From Streptomyces sp. 6-11-2 (GTDB taxonomy: Bacteria > Actinomycetota > Actinomycetes > Streptomycetales > Streptomycetaceae): DNA of 64,000 bases. The stretch spans positions 3,348,001 through 3,412,000 of the forward strand of contig NZ_BJOR01000001.1 in assembly GCF_006540305.1 (NCBI RefSeq). The letters run 5' to 3'. The translations under genes were made by a program, and so were the position numbers. Of the stretch, positions 25,624 through 34,565 are shown one piece after another. How positions within the stretch are numbered: position 1 is the first letter of the stretch; the number at the start of each line of letters is the position of its first letter. The notes beneath the pieces are model-generated. The model worked only from the letters and a program-made list of their open reading frames with translations, searched no databases and was not told where the DNA came from.

Positions 25624-26445
25624 GTGATCCTCGGCGACAGCACGTCGACCGCCGCCCCGGGGGGCCGCGGGCCCACCGGGGCGGTCCGCGGGCGCGGTCC
25701 GGGCATCGCCCTGGACCTGGGCAGTGCCCGGACCCGGGTCTGGGCGGAGGGCCTCGGAGGCATCCTCGACGTGCCCACGGTCACCCATCAGGGCTCCGCA
25801 GCCGCCCGCCCCGTCCGGCGCGGCACCGTCGTGGACCCGGCCGCCGCGACCCGGCTCGTCTGCCGGCTGCTGGCCGACCGCGTCCCGCACGACGCCCGGC
25901 CCGTCGTCGTCCTCACCACCCCGGTCCTGAGCGGGCCTCGGTCCCGCGCCACCACCGTCGGCGTCCTTCAGGTACTGCGACCGCGGGCCGTGCTGACCAT
26001 CGACAGCGTCCGCGCCGCCGCGCTGGGCGCCGGCGCCGACCTGTCCGGCGCGCTGCTCGTCATCGACGTCGGCGCCCAGCTCAGCGAGGTGGCCCTGCTC
26101 ACCGACGGCCGGGTGGCCGCCGCCCGCCGGGCCACCATCGGCACCGACGACGTGTGCGCCGCCACCCTCGCCGAACTGGTCACCGCCGTCACCACGCTGG
26201 TCACCGGGCTGCTCCGGGACGATCCCCGGCCCGCACTCGTCGACGCTCTCGACCGCGGTCCGCTGCTCGCCGGCGGCGGCCCCCTGCGCCCCGAGCTCGC
26301 CTACCGGCTGTCCGCGCGGCTGCGCAGCCACGTCCGGGCCGTGCCGCGGCCGCAGACCGCCGCCGTGCGCGGCGCCGTCGAAGCCCTGCGCTCGGTCCTG
26401 CGCCATCCCGCCCTGAGCCCGCCGCTGCCTCTGCCGCCGCTGTGA
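25624..26445 (+). CDS. MreB-like actin-fold ATPase (module 2)
   Basis: A 273-aa paralogue of the protein at 18496, starting at GTG 25624 with GAAGGAGG upstream. The nucleotide motifs are GIALDLGSARTRVWA, LLVIDVGAQLSEVALL and LLAGGGPLRPEL, matching the actin/MreB superfamily. Divergence from the module-1 copy is considerable, so the duplication is old. It is shorter than true MreB and lacks a clear membrane helix. It is coupled to a TraR/DksA gene just as in module 1, which suggests the two proteins act together. Confidence 0.8.
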   Translation: MILGDSTSTAAPGGRGPTGAVRGRGPGIALDLGSARTRVWAEGLGGILDVPTVTHQGSAAARPVRRGTVVDPAAATRLVCRLLADRVPHDARPVVVLTTPVLSGPRSRATTVGVLQVLRPRAVLTIDSVRAAALGAGADLSGALLVIDVGAQLSEVALLTDGRVAAARRATIGTDDVCAATLAELVTAVTTLVTGLLRDDPRPALVDALDRGPLLAGGGPLRPELAYRLSARLRSHVRAVPRPQTAAVRGAVEALRSVLRHPALSPPLPLPPL

Positions 26446-26535
26446 CGCCGTCTGTGGGAACGCGGCGGGCTCGATTACGGTCCATACGGTTGTGCGCACG
26501 GTGGGGTGGGGGAACTGCTAAGGAGCCGAACGGCG

Positions 26536-27666
26536 GTGCAGCAGCGCAGCAGTACGCAGCCATGGACAGAGGAGCCGGGGGAGCCGGGGGGACCGGCGGA
26601 CGACAAGTGGCGGGGCCGCGGACAGCGGAGCAGCCGACCACCGGACGCCGAACCGGAGGACGGTCGACCGGGGGACGGCGGACCCGAGGACGGCCGACCG
26701 GAAGACGGCGGACCCGAAGACGGCGGACCCGAGGACGGCCGACCCGAGGACGGCCGACCCGAGGACGGCCGACCCGAGGACGGCCGACCCGAGGACGGCC
26801 GACCCGAGGACGGCCGACCGGTGCGGGTGCGTGACGTGGCCGCACGGTTCGCGCGGTTCACCGGGCGGACGCTGCGCGCCGAGTGGCACGGCATCGTCGT
26901 CGACCCCGTTCGGCAACTGGCGCGACGGGGGCTGTCCGGGCTGGTGCTGGCCTTCGTGGCGGCCTTCGGCGTGATCTTCTTCCACGAGGTGGCGCAACGG
27001 CCGGCCGGGGCGGCGGCGGTACGGATCCTCGGCGGCGTCCAGGCCGACCTGCCTCTGTGGCTGACCCTGCTGCGCACCCCGGTGTCACTGTACGTCCCGG
27101 CGCTCGACCTGCCGGTGTGGGCCGGCATCACCCAGCTGTTCCTCGCGTTCGCGCTGGCCGAACTCACCCTGGGCCGGGGCCGGACGCTGTTCATCTCGTA
27201 CGCGACCACCCTGGCCGGCACCCTCACCGTGCGGGTGATGATCGCGATCGGCCCCGGCTGGTGGGGACTGGGGCTGCCGTCCGAGGCCGGCCGGATCCTC
27301 GACACCGGGCCGTCCGCAGCCGTGGTGGGCCTGTTCACCTACCTGTCCGTGGTGCGGCGCGCCCCGGTCGTGTTCTTCCTCACCGGCGGCTCGATGGTGG
27401 TGGAGTCGGTGGTCAGGCCCAACCTGGCCGGCCGCGAGCACCTCATCGCGGTGGCCGCGGCGATCGTCCTCGCGCTCTTCCACGGCCGCGGCCCGGGTTG
27501 GCTGCCGGGCCGGGCGGCCCTACTGGATCGATGGCGGCGGGCCCCGGCTCCGGCTCCGGCTCCGGCTCCGGCGGGTGCCCCGGCGGGCCCGTATCCGCAC
27601 CACCGGCCGCACCGTCCGCGACGTCACCCGGCCCTGCCGGGCGCGAACGCCCGGGACTCCTCCTAA
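26536..27666 (+). CDS. Rhomboid-like membrane protein with PEDGR-repeat N-terminus
   Basis: A 376-aa protein. GTG 26536 is preferred because AGGAG (26521-26525) lies ten bases before it; GTG 26506 would add ten residues without a ribosome site. The cytoplasmic N-terminus (~40-95) is a run of PEDGR/PEDGG repeats. Six or so membrane helices follow. Ser260 in TGPSAAV and His316 in LALFHGR match the GxS and His pattern of rhomboid serine proteases, and TQLFLAFALAELTLGRGRTL is like the actinobacterial rhomboid-like family. Intramembrane proteolysis is plausible but unproven, since the usual WR motif in loop 1 is not clear. A Pro/Ala tail and a His/Arg-rich end finish the protein. Confidence 0.75.
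   Translation: MQQRSSTQPWTEEPGEPGGPADDKWRGRGQRSSRPPDAEPEDGRPGDGGPEDGRPEDGGPEDGGPEDGRPEDGRPEDGRPEDGRPEDGRPEDGRPVRVRDVAARFARFTGRTLRAEWHGIVVDPVRQLARRGLSGLVLAFVAAFGVIFFHEVAQRPAGAAAVRILGGVQADLPLWLTLLRTPVSLYVPALDLPVWAGITQLFLAFALAELTLGRGRTLFISYATTLAGTLTVRVMIAIGPGWWGLGLPSEAGRILDTGPSAAVVGLFTYLSVVRRAPVVFFLTGGSMVVESVVRPNLAGREHLIAVAAAIVLALFHGRGPGWLPGRAALLDRWRRAPAPAPAPAPAGAPAGPYPHHRPHRPRRHPALPGANARDSS
26650..26821. repeat. 15-bp tandem repeat coding for PEDGR
   Basis: About eleven 15-bp units related to CCCGAGGACGGCCGA run through this stretch. The last six are nearly identical, in frame within the rhomboid-like gene. The identity shows recent expansion. Confidence 0.88.
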
Positions 27667-27704
27667 AATCACGATGGACTCCGCAGGGGGAAGGGTGAGG
27701 GCCG

Positions 27705-28070
27705 ATGGGCTGGATCTGGTGGGTGCTGATCGTCTTCTGGACCGGCGGCTTCGCCTGGCTCGCCGACAACGTCCGCACCGCGCTGCGCAACCGGCACGAG
27801 CGCAAGCTCGAACTGATGGAGGCGGCGAAGGCCGAGCGGCTGGCGGTCGAGACGGCGCACAAGCCGCCGGAGCCGGTGTGCGGATGCACCCACCACCTGG
27901 CCAAGCACGACAAGAGCGGCCGATGCCATGAGCGCGTCGAGGTGCCGACGGCCTGGGACGAGAACAAGAAGCCGCTGCGCTTCGAGCCGGGGCAGTGCAA
28001 CTGCCAGCAGTACGTGGGGCCTCAGCCGCTGTCGCAGGTGTACGCCGAAGAGCTGACCGACCGCGCCTGA
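27705..28070 (+). CDS. Membrane-anchored Cys/His-rich small protein
   Basis: A 121-aa protein starting at ATG 27705 with AAGGGTGAGG upstream. Residues 2-20 are a membrane anchor (GWIWWVLIVFWTGGFAWLA). A charged helix follows (NRHERKLELMEAAKAERL), then a Cys/His domain: VCGCTHHLAKHDKSGRCH and later GQCNCQQYVG. The five cysteines and several histidines could bind zinc. It is a conserved-looking Streptomyces protein whose function I do not know. A strong terminator follows. Confidence 0.75.
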   Translation: MGWIWWVLIVFWTGGFAWLADNVRTALRNRHERKLELMEAAKAERLAVETAHKPPEPVCGCTHHLAKHDKSGRCHERVEVPTAWDENKKPLRFEPGQCNCQQYVGPQPLSQVYAEELTDRA

Positions 28071-28077
28071 CGGCCCG

Positions 28078-28113
28078 CCCGGACCCGAGTGGGCGTACTC
28101 GCTCGGGTCCGGG
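28078..28113 (+). terminator. Terminator hairpin
   Basis: CCCGGACCCGAG (28078-28089) pairs perfectly with CTCGGGTCCGGG (28102-28113), eight bases after the upstream stop codon. Confidence 0.7.
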
Positions 28114-28214
28114 TGCCGGGAATCCGCGCAGGAGCGTCACACAGGCTGCACACAGTCCCTCACGAGCCTTGTTAGCGTGACTGGCCGCTCGGCAGGCCTA
28201 GTCAGGAAGACCGG

Positions 28215-29138
28215 ATGGACTACTGCTCCACGTGCCGTAGGCACCTCAACGGCGCCCTTGTGTGCCCCGGTTGCGGTGCGTACGCGCCGGACATAGCACC
28301 GGACGTCACGGCGCCCCTCACGACCGATACCGCGATCGATTCCGCGACGGCTCTCACGACCGGCCTCGCGGCGGGCGAGGCCGCGGGCCTCGCTCCCGGC
28401 GGCGTCCCCGCCGATGTCCCCGGCGGCATCGCCGCCGATCTCGCCGCGGACGCGACGGACGTGCCGCCACCGCGGCAGCGCCCCGGGCGGGCGGCGCGGC
28501 GCCGTCAGCTGGCGCGCTGGAAGAAGACCCAGCGCAGGGCTCTGGTGGCGACCGCCGTCGCCCTCGTCGGGGGAGGTCTGACCGTCGCCTCGATGGACCG
28601 GCACTCCACCGACCGCGCGCAGGCGGCCCCGGCACCGGAGGCCCCGCACACGGGCACCGTGGGGGACAGCCGGCCGGCGCAGCACGGCGACCCGTCCTCG
28701 TCGCCCTCCGACACCCGGCAGTCCCCGCCCTCGGCCGGTGTCCCGCACCAGCGGTCGGCGCCGCGGGGCACCACGCCGCAGGACGTACGCCCGGACGCCG
28801 CCGCTCCCCGTACCGCGCAAGCCCCGTCGGCGCCCGCCGGCGCGCACGAGGCGCCGGCGCGGACGGTGCTGTCAGCACCGCGGCCGGACAACACGGCGCC
28901 GGCCACCGACGGCTCGGCCTCCGCCGCCCAGTCGGCCCCGTCCGCCCAGCAGGTTCCGTCGGGCCAGTCGAACCCATCGGGCCAGTCGGCGTCCCGGTCG
29001 TCCTCGACGGCGGCCCAGCGGACCGCGCCCGGGGCCGGCTCGTCCGACGGCACCGCCCAGCAGACCCCGCAGACGAGCCCCACGGACACGCCCACGTCGC
29101 CGTCCCACCTCTGCCTGCTGGTGATCTGCCTCGGCTGA
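28215..29138 (+). CDS. SCO2400-like membrane protein with zinc-ribbon start
   Basis: A 307-aa protein starting at ATG 28215. The first ~25 residues are a zinc ribbon (MDYCSTCRRHLNGALVCPGCGAYAP), as in the Streptomyces family named after SCO2400. After an Ala/Asp-rich linker comes a basic stretch (ARRRQLARWKKTQRR) directly before one membrane helix (~114-131). The long extracellular Ser/Pro/Thr/Gln-rich region ends in the family's hydrophobic C-terminus CLLVICLG. A cytoplasmic metal site linked to an extracellular tail suggests a signalling or structural role, but none is established. AGGAAG lies about ten bases before the ATG. Confidence 0.8.
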   Translation: MDYCSTCRRHLNGALVCPGCGAYAPDIAPDVTAPLTTDTAIDSATALTTGLAAGEAAGLAPGGVPADVPGGIAADLAADATDVPPPRQRPGRAARRRQLARWKKTQRRALVATAVALVGGGLTVASMDRHSTDRAQAAPAPEAPHTGTVGDSRPAQHGDPSSSPSDTRQSPPSAGVPHQRSAPRGTTPQDVRPDAAAPRTAQAPSAPAGAHEAPARTVLSAPRPDNTAPATDGSASAAQSAPSAQQVPSGQSNPSGQSASRSSSTAAQRTAPGAGSSDGTAQQTPQTSPTDTPTSPSHLCLLVICLG

Positions 29139-29173
29139 CCACCCGGCCCGCGCGGCTGCGGGCGGCCGAACGG

Positions 29174-30094
29174 TCAGGACCCGGCGGGTCCGGCGGACTC
29201 GCCGGGCCCGCCGGAGTCGTCCGCGAAGCTGGCGAAGTACGCCGCGGCCATGTCCTCGTCGGCATGGCCCCCCGCGGCGGCGCGGGCGAAGCGATCGGCG
29301 CTCGCGGCGGCCACGTCCAGGCGGACGCCGTGGGCCTCGCCGGCCTGGACGATCAGGCGGGCGTCCTTCTCCGCGGTGGCCACCGCGAAGCTCGGGGGCA
29401 GGTACGCGCCGTCGAGGATGACGCCGGCCTTGGCGTGCAGGTAACCCATGTCGAGCGGGCCGCCGGCGATCAGGTCGAAGAAGCCCTGCGGGTTCACGCC
29501 GAGTCCCTTGGCCAGGGCCAGTGCCTCCCCGGTCGCCGCGGTGGCCGCGATGACCCAGCTGTTGGCCACCAGCTTCAGCCGGGTGGCGGTGGCCGCCGCG
29601 GCGTCCTCACCCGTCCACACCGTGTGGGCGCCGACCGCCTCGAACACCGGTGTCACCGTCTCCCGGCCCTCGGCCGGCCCCGCCGCCAGCACGGTCAGCC
29701 GGCCCGCCTCGGCGGGCTGCCGGGTACCGAGCACCGGGGCGTCGTAGAGGACCAGCCCGTGCTCACGGGCGAGGCCGGCCAGCTCACCGGCCGCCTCCAG
29801 GCCGACCGTGGTCGACTGCGCCCAGACCGTGCCCGGACGCAGCGCGGGGGCGGCCTCGCGCATGACCTCCAGCACCGTGCCGCCGTCGTAGAGCATCGTC
29901 AGGACCACGTCGGCGTCGCGCACCGCCTCGGCGGGGGTGTCCGCGACGTGCGCGCCGTCGGCGGCCAGCGGCTCGGCCTTGGCCCTGGTGCGGTTCCACA
30001 CCCGGACGGTGTGTCCGGCCTTCGCGAGGTTGCGGGCCATCGCGGCGCCCATGATCCCCGTGCCCAGGACGCCCACGGTACGGATGCCGGTCAT
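29174..30094 (-). CDS. NAD(P)-dependent beta-hydroxyacid dehydrogenase-like oxidoreductase
   Basis: A 306-aa enzyme of the 6-phosphogluconate/3-hydroxyisobutyrate dehydrogenase superfamily. Residues 6-21 carry the Rossmann motif VGVLGTGIMGAAMARNL. The substrate motif is DAPVLGT around Asp118, in place of the usual DAPVSGG, and the catalytic Lys174 lies in KLVANSW. The C-terminal helical domain has the family pattern GLGVNPQGFFDLI ... KDARLIVQAGEAHGV. It may reduce a small beta-hydroxyacid or act as an imine reductase. Asp replacing Lys at the catalytic position would mark an imine reductase, but here Lys is kept, so a dehydrogenase is more likely. It is monocistronic. Confidence 0.88.
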   Translation of the reverse strand: MTGIRTVGVLGTGIMGAAMARNLAKAGHTVRVWNRTRAKAEPLAADGAHVADTPAEAVRDADVVLTMLYDGGTVLEVMREAAPALRPGTVWAQSTTVGLEAAGELAGLAREHGLVLYDAPVLGTRQPAEAGRLTVLAAGPAEGRETVTPVFEAVGAHTVWTGEDAAAATATRLKLVANSWVIAATAATGEALALAKGLGVNPQGFFDLIAGGPLDMGYLHAKAGVILDGAYLPPSFAVATAEKDARLIVQAGEAHGVRLDVAAASADRFARAAAGGHADEDMAAAYFASFADDSGGPGESAGPAGS

Positions 30095-30281
30095 GTCGTC
30101 CTCCTCCTGATCGATGCGGTGAGTATCGCGCGGACCCCGGGCCCGGCGTCCGGCGAAGCGGCTGGGCCACGGGGCCGCACGGGTGACACGAAGGTGCGGG
30201 TACCCGTGCCCGGCGGTTCACTTGAGGGTGGCCGGCCCCTTTCTCCGCACGAGGGGTGGCGAACGGGCAGTGGGAGGCGAC

Positions 30282-30770
30282 ATGGCCGGTCACCGGGCAC
30301 GCTGGACGACGGGCGCGACACTCGCGGTGGCCGTGGCCGTGGTCCTCGGCACGACCGGCTGCTCCGGCGGCGGCACACCCTCCGGCAGCGCGAGCCAGGC
30401 GGCGTCCGCGGTCTCCTCGCTCGCCTCGCAGGCCGACGAGATGCTCTCCTCGGCCACCGCGGAGGCGAGCCGCAGACTGGACGAGGTGAGGAACGGCATC
30501 GACGCCCGGAACGCCGTGACCCTGGGCACCCCGGCCACCGCCTCGGACGGGCACGCCACCGTCGCGGTCAGGGTGGAGAACAGGGCGGGCTCCGCCAAGT
30601 CCTTCGCCGTGCGGGTCGACTTCAAGGACAGCGGCGGCAACCTGCTCGACACGGTGGTCGTCACCGTCCCCGGCGTACCGGCCGGGAAGACCGCCACGGC
30701 CACCGCCCGCAGCCTCCGCAAGCTGTCCGGCCCGGTCAGGGCGGAGGTGGGCACCGCGCTGCGGTACTGA
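30282..30770 (+). CDS. Putative lipoprotein with FxLYD-like domain
   Basis: A 162-aa protein starting at ATG 30282 with GGGAGG upstream. A signal peptide ends at a lipobox-like site (VVLGTTGC, not canonical because Thr is at -3), so acylation at Cys27 is likely. A helical Ser/Ala-rich segment (residues 35-70) precedes a small beta-sandwich (ATVAVRVENRAGSAKSFAVRVDF ... VVVTVPGVPAGKTATA). This resembles FxLYD-type domains found in actinobacterial lipoproteins. Function unknown. Confidence 0.7.
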   Translation: MAGHRARWTTGATLAVAVAVVLGTTGCSGGGTPSGSASQAASAVSSLASQADEMLSSATAEASRRLDEVRNGIDARNAVTLGTPATASDGHATVAVRVENRAGSAKSFAVRVDFKDSGGNLLDTVVVTVPGVPAGKTATATARSLRKLSGPVRAEVGTALRY

Positions 30771-30832
30771 TCCGCCGCGCCGCGCGCCCCGGCCTCCCCG
30801 CCGACCCCGGGCGGCGCCCCTGAGGAACCGGG

Positions 30833-31543
30833 TCAGGCCATCCAGAAGAAGACCGCCGTCATGCGCTTGTCCTCCAGGCTCCGACCGCAGTAACCGGTCG
30901 CGCTGTGCACGAGGTTGGCGTGGTAGAGGAGCAGCCGGTTGGCCTTGTGCGGCACGCGGACGTCCTCCTCGAAGGCGTCCGGCGCGACGAACCGCGTGCC
31001 GAGGGCCTCGACGAGGTTGTGGTGCGGAGGCTGCACGACGTTGCCGCCGAGCCGGCCGCCGGGCAGACGCTGGCGGTAGAAGCTGGTCCCGCGGTCCTTG
31101 GGCACCGAGGGGTTGAGGTAGAGCACGGCCGCGTACCGGCACAGCGCCCGCGAGTCGGTGTGCGGCCTCGGTTCGCTCTCGCCCGCGCCCACCACCTGAA
31201 CGCAGTTGTGGTTGAGGGTGCCGCCGTCGGGTGCCTGCCGCGCCCACAGCTCCTTCGCCCCGGTCGCCCTCTTCACCAGCCGCTCGACGCGGGCGAGTTC
31301 GGACGGTTCCAGACCGGGCATGGTCCGCAGTCCGGGCCAGGTCTGGGAGGTGTACGGGTAGCCCTTCACCCAGTCGTCCTTGGCCAGGCAGCGCCGCCGT
31401 ACGGCGTCCGCGTCGGGCAGGACGTCGTCCAGCACCCAGTAGTCACGGCCCTCAGTGGGCTTGCGGTAGGGCAGGACGGGGAGCGCGGTGGGCACACCGC
31501 GGGGCTGTGGGGGCATGCGGCCGAATGTAGGGCGGGCATCCAC
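30833..31543 (-). CDS. DUF6445-like 2-oxoglutarate/Fe(II) oxygenase
   Basis: A 236-aa protein starting at GTG 31543 (GGGGAGAG upstream); ATG 31516 lacks a ribosome site. The metal-binding pattern of 2OG/Fe(II) oxygenases is visible: H128-x-D130 in EPRPHTDSR, a distal His (H208 or H213, LLYHANLVHSATGY) and a basic residue near R227 (SLEDKRMTAVFFW) for 2-oxoglutarate. The overall pattern fits the DUF6445 group, related to prolyl hydroxylases. The substrate is unknown and there is no partner gene. The upstream gap to the DUF4142 gene is divergent. Confidence 0.78.
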   Translation of the reverse strand: MDARPTFGRMPPQPRGVPTALPVLPYRKPTEGRDYWVLDDVLPDADAVRRRCLAKDDWVKGYPYTSQTWPGLRTMPGLEPSELARVERLVKRATGAKELWARQAPDGGTLNHNCVQVVGAGESEPRPHTDSRALCRYAAVLYLNPSVPKDRGTSFYRQRLPGGRLGGNVVQPPHHNLVEALGTRFVAPDAFEEDVRVPHKANRLLLYHANLVHSATGYCGRSLEDKRMTAVFFWMA

Positions 31544-31766
31544 CAGGGCTCTCCCCAGAGCCGGTCAACGTTGCGTCAACCTTGCTGGCATTCAGGAAAC
31601 TTGGACGCGGCGGCCGGGAAAGCGGGCCCAACTACCCGCGGCAGTGAGCAGTCTCACATCACGGTCGATTCTTTTTACCAAATCAAAAGGTTCTTCACGC
31701 TCCCCGGCCCGTACATGTGAGTGTCCGAACCGCCCACGGCGGGACCATGACCGGGCAGGAGGCACG

Positions 31767-32519
31767 GTGCGCTTTTCGCGGAACGCGACGGGAACTCTTT
31801 TTGTGGGCGGTGCCCTCAGCCTGACCCTGGTCGCGCTCGCCTACCCCAGCATGCTCGGCCTCGAGAAGGTCTCCAGCGACGGCTCCCGGGTCATCGCCCA
31901 GACCCAGTGGGGGCCGCTGACGGAGGCGGACCGGGACTTCGTGGTCAAGGTGCGCGCGGCCGGGCTGTGGGAGTACCCCGTCGGCGAGATGGCGGTGCAG
32001 AAGGGGACCACCAAGGAGGTCGTCAAGGCGGGCAAGCACCTGATCGACGGGCACGCGCAACTGGACGTGAGCTGCCGCAGGATCGCGCCCATGCTCAACA
32101 TCACGCTGCCGAACGTGGCCAGCCCCCAGCAGCAGGGCTTCGTCACCCAGCTCGCCGGGGACACCGGCAAGCAGTTCGACTCCGACATGGCCAACATCCT
32201 GCGCGTGACGCACGGCTCGATCTTCAACACCATCGCGAAGATCCGCTCCACCACCAAGAACAGTCTGGTCCGCGAGCTCGCCAACCAGGCCAACGCCACC
32301 GTCCTGGACCACATCACGGTCATGGAGGAGACGGGCCTGGTCAACTTCGACCAGGTGCTCTTCATGCAGACGACCCCGCCCAAGCTGCCCAACTCGGACC
32401 TGACCCCGCCGCCCCCCTCCGGCGGGCAGCCCGAGGTCGTGCTCACCCCGCCGCCGAACGCCACGTCGAGCCCGCTGGTGCTGCCCGGCGACCCGAGCCC
32501 CAGCCCGGCGGCGGGCTGA
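31767..32519 (+). CDS. DUF4142 exported protein
   Basis: A 250-aa protein starting at GTG 31767 (AGGAGG 31757-31762). A signal sequence or anchor occupies residues ~8-30 (TLFVGGALSLTLVALAYPSML). The mature part is a four-helix bundle of the DUF4142 (ferritin-like) family: VVKVRAAGLWEYPVGEMAVQKG, VVKAGKHLIDGHAQLD and VLDHITVMEETG. Conserved acidic and His residues are present, but metal binding has not been shown for the family. The tail is Pro-rich (PPPPSGGQ) and may span the wall. Preceding low-GC DNA (31655-31700) probably holds the promoter. Confidence 0.83.
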   Translation: MRFSRNATGTLFVGGALSLTLVALAYPSMLGLEKVSSDGSRVIAQTQWGPLTEADRDFVVKVRAAGLWEYPVGEMAVQKGTTKEVVKAGKHLIDGHAQLDVSCRRIAPMLNITLPNVASPQQQGFVTQLAGDTGKQFDSDMANILRVTHGSIFNTIAKIRSTTKNSLVRELANQANATVLDHITVMEETGLVNFDQVLFMQTTPPKLPNSDLTPPPPSGGQPEVVLTPPPNATSSPLVLPGDPSPSPAAG

Positions 32520-32525
32520 GGCGGA

Positions 32526-32558
32526 ACCCGCGCGCGGGAAGGAACCCGCGCGCGGGGA
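32526..32558. terminator. Palindromic repeat between convergent genes
   Basis: Two copies of AACCCGCGCGCGGG, each containing the self-complementary CCCGCGCGCGGG, fill the short gap between the DUF4142 and GH13 genes. They probably end transcription from both sides. Confidence 0.4.
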
Positions 32559-34244
32559 CTACGCGAGCCACACGGTGGTGTCGGGGTCCAGCCGGCGCCC
32601 CGTAAGGGGCGAACTGCTCAGCAGCACCTCCCCCGGCGGCAGCGGCACGGCCCGGCCCGACAGATTGGTGACGCACCGCCGGCCGCCGGAACGGGCGAAC
32701 GCCAGCACCCCGGCCGGGCCGCCCTCCACCCAGGTCAGCGACTCGCCCTCCAGCAGCTTGCGGCGCAGCCGCAGCGCCGAGCGGTACAGCTCCAGGGTCG
32801 AGCCCTCCACTCCGTCCTGCGCCTCGACGGCGTACGCGGCGAAGCACGGCGGCTGCGGCAGCCAGGCGGCGCCCGGGCCGAAGCCGTACGACGCCCCGGT
32901 GGTGGTCCACGGCAGTGGCACCCGGCAGCCGTCGCGCCCCTTGCGGGCACGGCCGGTCTGCTCCCACACCGGGTCCTGGAGGACCTCGGCGGGCAGGTCG
33001 GCCACCTCCGGCAGGCCCAGTTCCTCGCCCTGGTAGAGGTAGGCCGAGCCGGGCAGGGCCAGCATCAGCAGCGTCGCCGCGCGGGCGCGGCGCAGCCCCG
33101 CCGCCTCGTCGACGGCCGGGGCGCGGCCGCCGGACAGCAACCAGGCGTTCTCGTCGGTGCCGGGCGGGAGCGCCAGACGCGAGGCGTGCCGTACGACGTC
33201 GTGGTTGGACAGCACCCAGGTGGCCGACGCCCCCGCGGCCCGCGCGGTGGCCAGCGACTCGGTGATGACCGGCCGCAGTTGGCCGGCGTCCCATCCGGTC
33301 TGGAGGTACTCGAAGTTGAAGGCCTGGCCCAGTTCGTCCGGCCGGGCGTACAGCGCGCGCCGGTGACCCGGCACCCAGGCCTCGGCGACCGCCGTACGCG
33401 GCGGGGAGTAGGAGTCGAGGATCCGCCGCCAGTCGCGGTAGATCTCGTGCACCTCGTCCCGGTCGTAGTACGGATGGCTGCCGGGCGGCACGAGCGGCAG
33501 CGCGCCCTCGCCGGTGGCGCCGATGTCCCCGACGTCCCGCAGCGGCTCGTCGAGGTCCTTGGCCAGGGCGTGCGCCACGTCGACGCGGAAGCCGTCCACG
33601 CCGCGGTCGGCCCAGAACCGCAGCGTGGTGCGGAAGTCGGCGCGCACCTCCCCGCTGCCCCAGTTCAGGTCCGGCTGCTCGGGCGCGAACAGATGCAGGT
33701 ACCACTGCCCGTCCGGCACCCGCCGCCAGGCGCTGCCGCCGAAGACCGACTGCCAGTCGGTGGGCGGGAGTTCGCCGTGCGCCCCGCGGCCGGCGCGGAA
33801 CACGTAGCGGTCGCGGGCGGGGGAGCCGGGGCCGGCCCGCAACGCCTCCTGGAACCAGGCGTGCCGATGGGAGGTGTGGTTGGGGACGAGGTCCACGATC
33901 ACCTTCAGGCCCAGGCGGTGCGCCTCGGCGGTCAGGGCGGCGAAGTCGTCCAGCGTGCCGAGGCGGGGGTCCACGTCGCGGTGGTCGGCGACGTCGTAGC
34001 CGCCGTCGGCCAGTTCGGAGGGGTAGAAGGGGCTGAGCCACACGGCGTCCACACCGAGGGCGGCGAGGTGCGGCAGCCGCCCGGTGATGCCGCGGAGGTC
34101 GCCGAGTCCGTCGCCGTCGAAGTCGGCGAAGCTGCGGGGGTAGACCTGGTAGACGACGGCCTGCCGCCACCAGTCCGGGTTCCTGGACGACAGGTCGGGC
34201 GCGGTGTCCTGCGGGGAGTCGTGCGTGGGGGCGGTATCGGTCAC
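32559..34244 (-). CDS. GH13 alpha-glucosidase/oligo-glucosidase
   Basis: A 561-aa intracellular enzyme starting at GTG 34244. The GH13 regions are all present: region I DLVPNHTS, region II GFRVDVAHAL with nucleophile Asp222, region III TAVAEAWVPGH with acid/base Glu288, and region IV VLSNHDVVRH with Asp349. The QPDLNW motif is typical of alpha-1,4-glucosidases of the oligo-1,6-glucosidase subfamily (GH13_17/23/30). It cleaves glucose from the non-reducing end of maltose-type sugars. There is no secretion signal and no transporter next to it. It is transcribed divergently from the LAETG surface protein. Confidence 0.93.
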   Translation of the reverse strand: MTDTAPTHDSPQDTAPDLSSRNPDWWRQAVVYQVYPRSFADFDGDGLGDLRGITGRLPHLAALGVDAVWLSPFYPSELADGGYDVADHRDVDPRLGTLDDFAALTAEAHRLGLKVIVDLVPNHTSHRHAWFQEALRAGPGSPARDRYVFRAGRGAHGELPPTDWQSVFGGSAWRRVPDGQWYLHLFAPEQPDLNWGSGEVRADFRTTLRFWADRGVDGFRVDVAHALAKDLDEPLRDVGDIGATGEGALPLVPPGSHPYYDRDEVHEIYRDWRRILDSYSPPRTAVAEAWVPGHRRALYARPDELGQAFNFEYLQTGWDAGQLRPVITESLATARAAGASATWVLSNHDVVRHASRLALPPGTDENAWLLSGGRAPAVDEAAGLRRARAATLLMLALPGSAYLYQGEELGLPEVADLPAEVLQDPVWEQTGRARKGRDGCRVPLPWTTTGASYGFGPGAAWLPQPPCFAAYAVEAQDGVEGSTLELYRSALRLRRKLLEGESLTWVEGGPAGVLAFARSGGRRCVTNLSGRAVPLPPGEVLLSSSPLTGRRLDPDTTVWLA

Positions 34245-34565
34245 GCGATCTCCTCTTCGGTGCGTACGGCGGACGTACGGATGACTACGGGCGACAGGAG
34301 AAATCTGTCCACATCACCCGAAAAGTGAACACCGCCCCCGTGACGGAGTGAGTCGCTCCCTATGTGGCACAAGTGTGATGAAGGCGTGAAGTCCCTTTGT
34401 GTTCCGGCAGATTGACAGGCTCGTCCGCACACACGACCATGACCTCACACTGTGGCGCATGTGACCGATGGGCCCGTTGTTCCCTTCGGCCTTCCGTCGG
34501 CCCGTCCTGGTCCGTGCCGTTGCCCCGCGACCAGCCACCCCGCGCACAAGCAAGATGGGATCCGT
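34245..34565. other. 321-base divergent region
   Basis: No gene is supported. GGAG-TGAGTC-GCTCC forms a short dyad near 34345. TTGACA (34412-34417) could be a -35 box for the plus-strand gene, with the weak -10 CATGAC 18 bases on. The ribosome site of the LAETG gene is weak. Confidence 0.35.
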
